A stretch of DNA of 64,000 bases, taken from the NCBI GenBank assembly GCA_018661505.1, contig JABJIE010000080.1, forward strand, positions 1-64,000, written 5' to 3'. This DNA comes from Lentimicrobiaceae bacterium. GTDB taxonomy: Bacteria; Bacteroidota; Bacteroidia; Bacteroidales; F082. Numbering within the stretch: position 1 is the stretch's first letter; the number at the start of each line of letters is the position of its first letter. Shown here piece after piece: positions 26,451-34,341 of the stretch. A program made the translations under genes and the position numbers. Under the pieces are notes generated by a model. That model saw only the letters and a list, made by a program, of their open reading frames with translations, was not told the origin of the DNA and ran no database searches.

Positions 26451-28028
26451 ATGAAGAAACTAACAATAACACTATTGGTATGTATTTTGACATTTTCTGC
26501 GGTACAAACTATTGGACAAACAAATGACAGAATTGTATTAGGCTATTTTCCTTCTTGGTCAGAAACATGGACCACCACAAACCAAAACTCCTCACTAAGA
26601 GAAGTCCCTAATTTTGTTAATTATATATTTCTTGCTTTTGCAAAACCAAATTTAGAGTATATCTCAGGCTCCTATGATATATCAGCTACAGGAATAGAAA
26701 CTCCATATGATGGTTGTCAACTAAAGGAGAGTGTTTCTGCTCTTAAGGATAAAGGTATTAATGTAATATTATCCATTGGTGGTGAAACTTATTGGGGAAC
26801 CCCTGACGCATATAACATAGATTATCAACAAATAAAGGATCTTGTTGATGACATAGGGTTTGCTGGTATAGATTGGGATTATGAGCCCAATGGTTCCTTT
26901 GCGGAAATAGGTAATCCAACTAATGTTCAGCATTATATAGATTTTTTTAATAACTCAAGAGCACTAATGCCAGAAAGTGAAGGTTACATTTTAGCATGTG
27001 CTCCCAGCGGTGTTGGGGCTCTGGGAGGACAAATTAATGATGATCCAAATTCTCTATTTGCATTTGCAAATAGAAATAGTCTCACAGGAGAAAATGATAA
27101 TAACTTGTATAATGGAGCAGCTGTAACAAATGGGATTAATTTATTCGGATTTACATCAACAGGTCATATGATACCAGTGATACAGAGTGTTGGAGATAAA
27201 ATAGATTTGATAGCATATCAAGGTTATAATGCTGGTGGTAGTACAAACCGTTCAATAATGTATGACGCATACGCTTATTATGCTAATCAGTATGGTTTCA
27301 GTATTGCTGCGGGTGTTCATTATCCAAATGAACCGTGGGGTCCCTATTATGAATACACTCATACAAATGTAGCATCATTATCAAATCACATACTCCAACA
27401 TCCTGAAAGAATAGATAGTGATGATGGCATCATGATATGGCAAATTCTTCTTGAAAACCCAGCTTTAAATAGCTCAGCCTATTCATATATGAATGTAGCA
27501 TCAATGGTTTTAGGAGGAACCTCAGAAAATACAGCGATTCAAAATGCAAATAATTATTCATTGGCTCCTTATACTGGAGGTGCACAAGGATGTAATTCCG
27601 GTGGTGGCGGTGTTTATTGTGGTGTAAATGAATATAATATTAGCTATTCATACCCCGAACCAAATACGCAAGTTTATTATGAATGTAAAATATGGTATAA
27701 TCAATGGTATGCTAACCCAAATGAGGTTCCTGGTGTTAATAGCGTATGGGTTGAAGAATCAGTATGTTACGAAGATCCTAGTTGCATTGCTTCTATAGAG
27801 GATAACTCGGATAATAATATTATCGTATTTCCAATACCCTCCAAAAGTTATATCCAAACCTTAGGTGCAAATAAAAATGAGAAATATTTTATATACAATA
27901 CCTTTGGTCATAATATTGAATCTGGTTTTATAAGTGATGACCAAATGATTGACATTAGAAGTTTATCATATGGGTTATATTTTCTTAAATTTGAAAACGG
28001 AACAACAATAAAATTTCTAAAGAATTAA
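26451..28028 (+). CDS. secreted glycoside hydrolase family 18 (chitinase-like) with T9SS tail
   Basis: A 525-residue exported enzyme. The signal peptide ends near TIGQ (residue 23). The GH18 barrel runs about 25-360, with ILSIGGETY for strand 3 and the catalytic block FAGIDWDYEP. The Asp-x-Asp-x-Glu is intact, but the first Asp of DxxDxDxE is Ala. The strand-6 motif reads IAYQGYNAGG where MxYD is usual. A Cys- and Trp-rich region (about 385-450, IWYNQWYANPNEVPG) looks like a CBM5/12-type chitin-binding module. A T9SS sorting domain closes the protein (IIVFPIPSKSYIQT, then YGLYFLKFENG). It probably acts on chitin or another GlcNAc polymer. Confidence 0.87.
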   Translation: MKKLTITLLVCILTFSAVQTIGQTNDRIVLGYFPSWSETWTTTNQNSSLREVPNFVNYIFLAFAKPNLEYISGSYDISATGIETPYDGCQLKESVSALKDKGINVILSIGGETYWGTPDAYNIDYQQIKDLVDDIGFAGIDWDYEPNGSFAEIGNPTNVQHYIDFFNNSRALMPESEGYILACAPSGVGALGGQINDDPNSLFAFANRNSLTGENDNNLYNGAAVTNGINLFGFTSTGHMIPVIQSVGDKIDLIAYQGYNAGGSTNRSIMYDAYAYYANQYGFSIAAGVHYPNEPWGPYYEYTHTNVASLSNHILQHPERIDSDDGIMIWQILLENPALNSSAYSYMNVASMVLGGTSENTAIQNANNYSLAPYTGGAQGCNSGGGGVYCGVNEYNISYSYPEPNTQVYYECKIWYNQWYANPNEVPGVNSVWVEESVCYEDPSCIASIEDNSDNNIIVFPIPSKSYIQTLGANKNEKYFIYNTFGHNIESGFISDDQMIDIRSLSYGLYFLKFENGTTIKFLKN

Positions 28029-28125
28029 CGCTTACTTTAACAAATAGTTATATCCAATGATTTGTTGTTTCCCTATTTTTAGGTAAATAACTTTTTTTGT
28101 TTGATTTTAGAGAACTTCCAACATA

Positions 28126-29409
28126 ATGAGCAGTAAAAAAATTGGATTCTGGTCGAGTACATCTCTAGTAGTTGGTAATATGATTGGTTCGGGAGTATTT
28201 TTATTACCGGCATCCTTGGCTGCATTCGGATCAATTAGTCTGTTAGGTTGGCTATTCTCATCATTGGGAGCCATTTTGTTGGCAGTTGTTTTTGGCAAAC
28301 TAGCCAGAGTGGCACCAAATACCATAGGCGGCCCCTATGCTTACACTAGATTAGGTTTTGGGGATTTTCCCGCCTATCTTGTTGCATGGGGTTATTGGAT
28401 CTCCATATGGGCAACAAATGCAGCAATTGCTGTTGCTTTCGTTGGATATTTGAATGTTTTTTTCCCTGTCATTTTAGAATACAAACCATTGGCAATTTGC
28501 TTGGGTTTGGGAGTCATATGGATATTTACTTGGATAAATTCAAAACCCATAAGAACAGTTGCTCTTATTCAAATAATAACAACTATTTTCAAGATACTAC
28601 CCATATTCCTCGTGGGCTTCATAGGTATAGCATATATAAATTCAGAAAATTTTTATCCCATTAACATAAGTGGCGAATCAAATTTTTCTGCAATAACTTC
28701 CACTACAACATTAACTCTCTTTGCTTTTTTAGGAATGGAAAGTGCAACTGTGTCAAGTAAATTCACAAAAGATGCATCAACTACCATAAGAAAGTCCACT
28801 ATGATGGGAACTCTTGTAACAGTAATTGTGTACATACTAAGTTCTGTTGCTATTATGGGTATTGTTCCACAAGAAATTCTGGCTAAATCCAGTGCTCCCT
28901 TTGCTGATGCCGCTGGCGTATTCTGGGGAGAAGCCGCTAAGTATGTAGTTGCAGGAGGTGCAGTGGTAGCAACCCTAGGCGCTTTAAATGGTTGGATTCT
29001 AATTCAGGGACAAATACCAATGGCAGCGTCAAGTGATAATCTCTTTCCAAAGATTTTTGGGAAAGTAAATAGTAATAACTCCCCAATTCTTGGCATTATA
29101 TTATCAAGTATTCTTGCTTCCATATTAATGAGCTTGAATTATTCTAAAAGTTTAATAGACGCTTTCACATTTATGATGAAACTTTCTACTCTTTCAGTTT
29201 TAACACCATACTTGTTGTCTACGCTTAGTTTAATGATTATAATATGGAAGACTGAGGGAAAGATTTCATTGGGAAAATTAATTTTGATTTCTTTAAGTGT
29301 TGTTTTTTGTGTCTGGGTAATTATAGGTTGTGGACTAGAAATAGTATGCTGGGGTCTATTGTTATTAGCGGTTGGAATCCCATTTTATTTTAAATTAGTA
29401 AAAAAATAA
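28126..29409 (+). CDS. APC-superfamily amino acid/amine permease
   Basis: A 427-residue inner-membrane transporter with about 12 helices. The N-terminal GFWSSTSLVVGNMIGSGVFL is the APC family substrate and ion site (GSG motif in TM1). Further conserved parts are GGPYAYTRLGFGDF in TM2-3 and LTLFAFLGMESATV in TM6, similar to the basic amino-acid/polyamine antiporter branch. It sits 10 bp upstream of a Rieske oxygenase gene in the same direction, suggesting uptake of the oxygenase substrate, possibly an amine or amino-acid derivative. Confidence 0.88.
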   Translation: MSSKKIGFWSSTSLVVGNMIGSGVFLLPASLAAFGSISLLGWLFSSLGAILLAVVFGKLARVAPNTIGGPYAYTRLGFGDFPAYLVAWGYWISIWATNAAIAVAFVGYLNVFFPVILEYKPLAICLGLGVIWIFTWINSKPIRTVALIQIITTIFKILPIFLVGFIGIAYINSENFYPINISGESNFSAITSTTTLTLFAFLGMESATVSSKFTKDASTTIRKSTMMGTLVTVIVYILSSVAIMGIVPQEILAKSSAPFADAAGVFWGEAAKYVVAGGAVVATLGALNGWILIQGQIPMAASSDNLFPKIFGKVNSNNSPILGIILSSILASILMSLNYSKSLIDAFTFMMKLSTLSVLTPYLLSTLSLMIIIWKTEGKISLGKLILISLSVVFCVWVIIGCGLEIVCWGLLLLAVGIPFYFKLVKK

Positions 29410-29419
29410 GCGGATTTAA

Positions 29420-30526
29420 ATGGAAAGGTTCTATGTAAACCCAGATATTAGAGTTGCAGAAACACTGCCAGCCTCATTTTATCGAAGTCAAAATATTTTT
29501 AATGCTCTTAAGGATAAAGTTTTTGAGCAAACATGGCAATGGATAGGAGATACAAATAATATTTTACCGAGTGCGGAAAGTGTTTATCCATTTGTATTTC
29601 TTGATAAGTTCATTTCTGAACCTATGGTAATGATTAAAGATGGGACGGGAGTTATAAGATGCTTCAGCAATGTATGCACACATCGTGGAAATATAATAGC
29701 ACATAATCCTGAAAAAGCTGATCAATTGGTTTGTTTGTACCATGGAAGGCAATTTAATTTGGATGGTAGTCTAAAAAGAATGCCAGAATTTAAAGATGCC
29801 AAAGATTTTCCAAGAGCATGTGATAATTTGCATGAATTTGAAGTTTTTAATTGGTCAAATCATTTATTTGTTGGACTGAAGCCCATATTTGATTTTACTG
29901 AAGTTATTGATGTTATGAATGAACGCATAGGGTTTTTACCAATTAAGAATTTTAAACTGGATAAAGCCATATGTTCCGATTATTATGTCAATTGTCATTG
30001 GGCGTTGTATTGTGATAACTATTTGGAAGGTTTTCACATCCCATTTGTTCATGAGGATCTAAATATCGCTTTAAATTATGGTAAGTACACCACAGAGTTA
30101 TATGAACACATGAATTTACAAATAGGATACGCCGGAGGAACGGATGAAGTTTTTGATTTACCAGAAGGCCATCCCGATGAAGGTAAACAAATTGCAGCAT
30201 ACTACTACTGGGTCTTTCCAAATATCATGTTTAATTTCTATCCTTGGGGTTTATCAATAAACCTTGTCAAGCCAATAAGTCCTACAGAAACAAAAGTATC
30301 TTTTATAACTTATGTTTTTGATGCGAGTAAAATTGATAAAGGTGCTGGTGCAATGCTTAATAAGGTGCAAAAGGAAGATGAGTTCGTAGTTGAAGGGGTT
30401 CAGTCTGGAATACAATCCAAATATTACACTACTGGACGGTTTTCTCCAAAGATGGAAAAGGGAGTACATCATTTTCATATGTTGTTATCCAAATATCTTA
30501 ATAACAAAGTAAAGGTTGCAACATAG
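29420..30526 (+). CDS. Rieske [2Fe-2S] aromatic-ring-hydroxylating oxygenase alpha subunit
   Basis: A 368-residue cytoplasmic oxygenase. The Rieske domain (about 40-145) has the cluster motif CTH...CLYHGRQF, and the catalytic domain holds the mononuclear iron site DNYLEGFHIPFVH. The single-gene layout and the NYLEGFH form resemble choline-monooxygenase-like and carnitine-oxygenase-like members rather than dioxygenases with a beta subunit. No ferredoxin or reductase is adjacent. It is cotranscribed with the upstream APC permease, which supports a small nitrogen-containing substrate. The exact reaction is unknown. Confidence 0.88.
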   Translation: MERFYVNPDIRVAETLPASFYRSQNIFNALKDKVFEQTWQWIGDTNNILPSAESVYPFVFLDKFISEPMVMIKDGTGVIRCFSNVCTHRGNIIAHNPEKADQLVCLYHGRQFNLDGSLKRMPEFKDAKDFPRACDNLHEFEVFNWSNHLFVGLKPIFDFTEVIDVMNERIGFLPIKNFKLDKAICSDYYVNCHWALYCDNYLEGFHIPFVHEDLNIALNYGKYTTELYEHMNLQIGYAGGTDEVFDLPEGHPDEGKQIAAYYYWVFPNIMFNFYPWGLSINLVKPISPTETKVSFITYVFDASKIDKGAGAMLNKVQKEDEFVVEGVQSGIQSKYYTTGRFSPKMEKGVHHFHMLLSKYLNNKVKVAT

Positions 30527-30560
30527 TAGTATATATTTTAGAATTTATATTTAGAATTAT

Positions 30561-30568
30561 TAAATTTG
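30561..30568 (+). promoter_or_regulatory. candidate -7 box upstream of the HXXEE gene
   Basis: TAAATTTG fits TAnnTTTG, about 110 bp before the ATG at 30677. The long leader and missing -33 make it tentative. Confidence 0.3.
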
Positions 30569-30676
30569 TTTCATTACAAAATTAAAGGATCAATCTTAAT
30601 ACCCTAAAAAGAATATTAATTATATACTTCTTCAAAAAAGAAAAGTATTATAATCATAAACAAAACAAGTAAACCC

Positions 30677-31240
30677 ATGAAACATTTAGATATAATAGGA
30701 CCTGGTCTTTTAGTAATAGGAATTGGACTGTTTTCATATTTTCTTCTTGGTATAATTGGACCAGTGGTAATAGGTGGAGCAGGAACAGGTGGTTTTATAC
30801 TGTACTTAAAAACAGGGTATAAATATCGCTTTGATACATCCAAAGTTATAATCTCATATCTCTTAACCATAATTTTCTTTACTATCCATGTATATGAAGA
30901 GTATATCTTTGGGTTTAACGAGGTGGCATCAAGTTTATCTGGTACAGTAGTAACTCAAAAAGAATTTCTAACATTTGCAGGTTTCTTCGCTCCAATAATG
31001 TGGGTTACAGGAGCTATTTTAATAATAAAGAGATGGGCAGTTGGTTATTATTTTTTAACCTTCTTCTTCGTTGCAATGACTATTGCTGAGCTTACACACT
31101 TCATCTTCCCATTCGTATTATACGGTGAGTGGAAATACACTGCTGGAGTTGCCACTGCAGCTCTTCCGCTTATTCCAGCATGGTTTGGCCTCATAATCAC
31201 GCTAAAAGAAACAAGAAAATTAAAGTATGCCAAAGCTTAA
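30677..31240 (+). CDS. HXXEE-domain membrane protein
   Basis: A 187-residue protein with about five membrane helices. It contains HVYEE after a hydrophobic stretch, the signature of the HXXEE family, and a second His/Glu pair in AELTHFIFPF, giving a possible intramembrane metal-binding or catalytic set. The family's function is unknown. The last 14 bases overlap the start of a 62-residue membrane protein, implying coupled translation and perhaps a two-part membrane complex. Confidence 0.75.
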   Translation: MKHLDIIGPGLLVIGIGLFSYFLLGIIGPVVIGGAGTGGFILYLKTGYKYRFDTSKVIISYLLTIIFFTIHVYEEYIFGFNEVASSLSGTVVTQKEFLTFAGFFAPIMWVTGAILIIKRWAVGYYFLTFFFVAMTIAELTHFIFPFVLYGEWKYTAGVATAALPLIPAWFGLIITLKETRKLKYAKA

Positions 31241-31415
31241 GTATTTAATTATCATATCCTTTTTGCTATTTACCCCCATTGGGGTGCTTGGTCACAATAG
31301 TTTACGAACAGAGAAAGATGTTGTTGTGTATTTAATTGCCCTTGGTATAGTAATGCTTACAATATCTTTTGTATGGATAGTTAGCAAGTGGATAGATAAA
31401 AATAGAAATAATTGA
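31227..31415 (+). CDS. small membrane protein
   Basis: A 62-residue protein with two hydrophobic segments (LIIISFLLFTPIGVLG, possibly a signal peptide, and VVYLIALGIVMLTISFVWIV) and a short basic tail. It overlaps the HXXEE gene by 14 bases. It is not recognised as a named family. The overlap and coding character support it as a real gene. Confidence 0.6.
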   Translation: MPKLKYLIIISFLLFTPIGVLGHNSLRTEKDVVVYLIALGIVMLTISFVWIVSKWIDKNRNN

Positions 31416-31478
31416 TATTTATACCTCTATATTTTTTCACTGACGTTGATCATCAGTTACTCAACTAAGTGAATTCAG

Positions 31479-31486
31479 TACTTTTG
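31479..31486 (+). promoter_or_regulatory. candidate -7 box of the 31.5-kb secreted-protein gene
   Basis: TACTTTTG fits TAnnTTTG, 31 bp before the ATG at 31518. Confidence 0.45.
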
Positions 31487-31517
31487 TAGCTTTTTCCATT
31501 GTTAATACTAAAATGAC

Positions 31518-32207
31518 ATGAAACATTTATCATTAATCTTTTTAACTATTTTTTCATTACAAACTTTAGCACAAGACAATAATATTAAGGATATTCTAAA
31601 AGAACATGAGTTTGAAATCCAATATTTAACAACGAGTTTAAAAGATGGTAATGCAGAATATTTTTTTGATGTAAAGATATCAACTACCAATGGTGATAAA
31701 CATAATATTGAAATTGCCAAGTTTGATCCAACCAAAGCAGTGGGAGAGAGGTGGATTTTGATATCTGTAAATAACAACACTCCAAGTACAGATGACTTTA
31801 TAAAATTCAATAAGGCACACAATACTCAAAAAAGTGGGGTTAATGGAAAGATAGATGCAAGTTCATGGACTATAGTTACCAATGATAGTAATTATCTAGT
31901 TCTTAGTTATAGATTTGATAAGTCAACTCTTCCTGAAAAATATAAATTTCTTGGTGATTGTAAGGGCTTAGCTTACTTTAATAAGAAAACTAAGAGATTA
32001 GAAAAATCGGAATTTGTTAATGAGAGCCCCTTAAAGGTAAAAATATTTAAGGTTGATGAGCTTGACATGGTAATGTACTATGAATATATATCGAAAGATA
32101 ATACATATGTGATTGAAAGGGAAGTTATAGATATGGAGGGAAGATTACTGGGGACAAAAGTAACTGTTAAAGAAGTAGATGATTTCTCTAATTATAGAAA
32201 AAATTGA
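31518..32207 (+). CDS. hypothetical secreted protein
   Basis: A 229-residue protein with a clear signal peptide (LSLIFLTIFSLQTLAQ) and a mature part rich in Lys, Asn and beta-prone segments. No Cys lipobox is present, so a soluble periplasmic location is likely. No family is recognised. It stands alone with its own promoter box, downstream of the HXXEE pair and upstream of the FabH gene. Confidence 0.7.
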   Translation: MKHLSLIFLTIFSLQTLAQDNNIKDILKEHEFEIQYLTTSLKDGNAEYFFDVKISTTNGDKHNIEIAKFDPTKAVGERWILISVNNNTPSTDDFIKFNKAHNTQKSGVNGKIDASSWTIVTNDSNYLVLSYRFDKSTLPEKYKFLGDCKGLAYFNKKTKRLEKSEFVNESPLKVKIFKVDELDMVMYYEYISKDNTYVIEREVIDMEGRLLGTKVTVKEVDDFSNYRKN

Positions 32208-32313
32208 CAGGAATTTAAGTTTTCCATACTATCCTAATTAAAAACTTAGAATAGATTAATAGTTGTAATTGGATCATAGTAATTGTAAATAAAATCTATT
32301 TTATTTGACTACA

Positions 32314-32321
32314 TAGTTTTG
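32314..32321 (+). promoter_or_regulatory. candidate -7 box of the FabH/FabI-like unit
   Basis: TAGTTTTG fits TAnnTTTG about 100 bp before the ATG at 32423; no -33 element at the right distance. Confidence 0.35.
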
Positions 32322-32422
32322 CAATAAGCTGAATGCCTGTTTATTACCCTGATAATAAGCGAGCTATTATAATTTGTTGTTCGTATTAAAAAAAATCAGA
32401 CTTTTACCCCTAAAATACTTTA

Positions 32423-33397
32423 ATGCTAAACGCTTACATAAAAGGTACGGGATCCTATGCTCCTAAAAATATAGTTAAAAATGATTTTTTTGATAGTATA
32501 GGATCATCTGACAAATGGATTTATGAGAACCTCGGAATAAAAGAGCGAAGAATTTCTGAAGGTGAAACAACAAGTGATCTAGCATATAATGCAGGATTGA
32601 TTGCCATAAAAGATGCTAATTTAACTCCTGAAGACATAGATCTGATAATTGTAGCCACAGCAACACCAGACCGACTTGCTCCATCATGTGCATGTTTTGT
32701 TCAGCAAAAACTCGGAGCAAAAAACGCAGTTGCTTTTGATATTTCTGCTGTATGTTCTGGTGCGCTATTTGCAACTTCTACGGGTGCTCAATACATAATA
32801 AATGGGATGTATTCCAATGTTATTGTAATAGGTGCTGATACATTCTCTAACATAACCGACTGGAATCGAAGAGACGCTGTATTTTTTGGAGATGGTGCAG
32901 GAGCAATTGTTCTTTCTGCAACTAATGATAAAAGTAAAGGGTTTTTAGATTTTATTTTACATACGGATGGAACAGGTAAGGAACACTTTACCATACCAGC
33001 AGGAGGATCTGAAACACCAGCATCTATTGATACCATTGACAATGGGAAACATTTTTTTCAAATGAATGGACCTGAAGTGTTTAAGACTGCAATTAAAGTT
33101 GTTCCTAAATGTATTAATGAGATCCTTACAAGGAATGATATTTCCATTGACGAAATACAATTTCTGTTACCGCATCAACCGAGCATAAAAATTCTTCAGG
33201 AAATTGCAAAAAGAATAAATATGCCATTTGAAAAGGTAAAAACAAATATGGATCGATATGCGAACACCTCAGGAGGTACAATACCAATAATTTTGGATGA
33301 AACCAAAAAGAATAATGAATTTAAGAAAGGCGATTTATTATTGTTTGCAGCTGTTGGTGCTGGTTGGACATGGGGAACAGCTCTTTATAGGTGGTAA
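32423..33397 (+). CDS. fabH: beta-ketoacyl-ACP synthase III
   Basis: Thiolase-fold condensing enzyme that primes fatty-acid synthesis from an acyl-CoA and malonyl-ACP. The 324-residue protein has Cys111 in DISAVCSGALFA, His251 in LLPHQPS and Asn in RYANTSGGTIP, the full Cys-His-Asn triad. The length is normal for FabH. It lies 32 bp upstream of a FabI-like reductase, and not in the usual rpmF-plsX-fabH cluster, so it may be a second FabH serving branched or special acyl primers. The gene symbol is given for the family only. Confidence 0.9.
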   Translation: MLNAYIKGTGSYAPKNIVKNDFFDSIGSSDKWIYENLGIKERRISEGETTSDLAYNAGLIAIKDANLTPEDIDLIIVATATPDRLAPSCACFVQQKLGAKNAVAFDISAVCSGALFATSTGAQYIINGMYSNVIVIGADTFSNITDWNRRDAVFFGDGAGAIVLSATNDKSKGFLDFILHTDGTGKEHFTIPAGGSETPASIDTIDNGKHFFQMNGPEVFKTAIKVVPKCINEILTRNDISIDEIQFLLPHQPSIKILQEIAKRINMPFEKVKTNMDRYANTSGGTIPIILDETKKNNEFKKGDLLLFAAVGAGWTWGTALYRW

Positions 33398-33429
33398 TCT
33401 CAATATGAACTATTAAATACTAAGAAAAT

Positions 33430-34251
33430 ATGTTATCAAATAAGATCTTTTTAATCACTGGAATAGCCGACAATCACTCCCTTGCGATGTATACTGCGAA
33501 AGAAATTATCAAACAAGGAGGTAAGGTAATATGTACAGGATTGGGTGTAAGTGAACATCATAAAGGTTTATCAGAGAAAGCTAAAATATTCCTAACAAAG
33601 AATTTTGAGGATTTTAAGAATGCAGTATCCGAGGAGATAGAGGAGGCTCAGGTTGAAATATTAGATGTTACCATCGATGAAAACATAGAATCATTTGCCA
33701 GAAATCTGTCCCAAAGAAATATTAAACTAGATGGAATGCTCCACGCCATAGCCATGGATAAAACCATTCGCAACAAAGAAGTGAAACCACTTATCGATGT
33801 CACCAAAGATGAATTCTGTGATACCATGGATGTATCTGCATATTCTCTAATAAGACTTATACATTACCTCCTAAAACATAATGTGTTGGAACGAGGTAGT
33901 TCAATATGTTCATTAAGCTACATTGCAGCAGAGAAAGTTACATTTCATCCATATCGAAACATAAGTATTGCAAAAGCTGCTTTGGAAAGAATATCGGTGG
34001 AGTTAGCAGATGAGCTTGGTAGATCACATGACATTCGTGTTAATGTGATTAGGTTTTCTCCATTTATGGGAAGTAAAGCTGGTAACGCAACACTTAATAT
34101 CGAAGATGTCAATACTTCAGATAAAATGAGTCCACTTGGTAATGCAAAACCAATGGATCTAGCTCATGAGGTTGTTCACCTTTTTAGACCAAATCTTAGA
34201 ATTACCGGTGAAATAAGACATGTGGATGGTGGATATCACATAACTGGTTAA
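33430..34251 (+). CDS. enoyl-ACP reductase-like SDR (FabI family)
   Basis: A 273-residue short-chain dehydrogenase most like FabI. It has the atypical nucleotide loop GIADNHSLAMYTAKEI in place of GxxxGxG, and SYIAAEKVTFHPYRNISIAK with the FabI-type Tyr-x6-Lys spacing. A C-terminal GEIRHVDGGYHI also matches. FabI reduces the enoyl-ACP double bond, the last step of each elongation cycle. Placement directly after fabH suggests that the two work together. The second residues around the active Tyr differ from classical FabI, so a related reductase is possible. Confidence 0.82.
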   Translation: MLSNKIFLITGIADNHSLAMYTAKEIIKQGGKVICTGLGVSEHHKGLSEKAKIFLTKNFEDFKNAVSEEIEEAQVEILDVTIDENIESFARNLSQRNIKLDGMLHAIAMDKTIRNKEVKPLIDVTKDEFCDTMDVSAYSLIRLIHYLLKHNVLERGSSICSLSYIAAEKVTFHPYRNISIAKAALERISVELADELGRSHDIRVNVIRFSPFMGSKAGNATLNIEDVNTSDKMSPLGNAKPMDLAHEVVHLFRPNLRITGEIRHVDGGYHITG

Positions 34252-34341
34252 ATGTTGCCAATACATTATGTTTCAGAATATGGCCATTTACGTAAATAAC
34301 TATAATGGGCATCCCTGTATAGAAATAATTGAATTATAATA

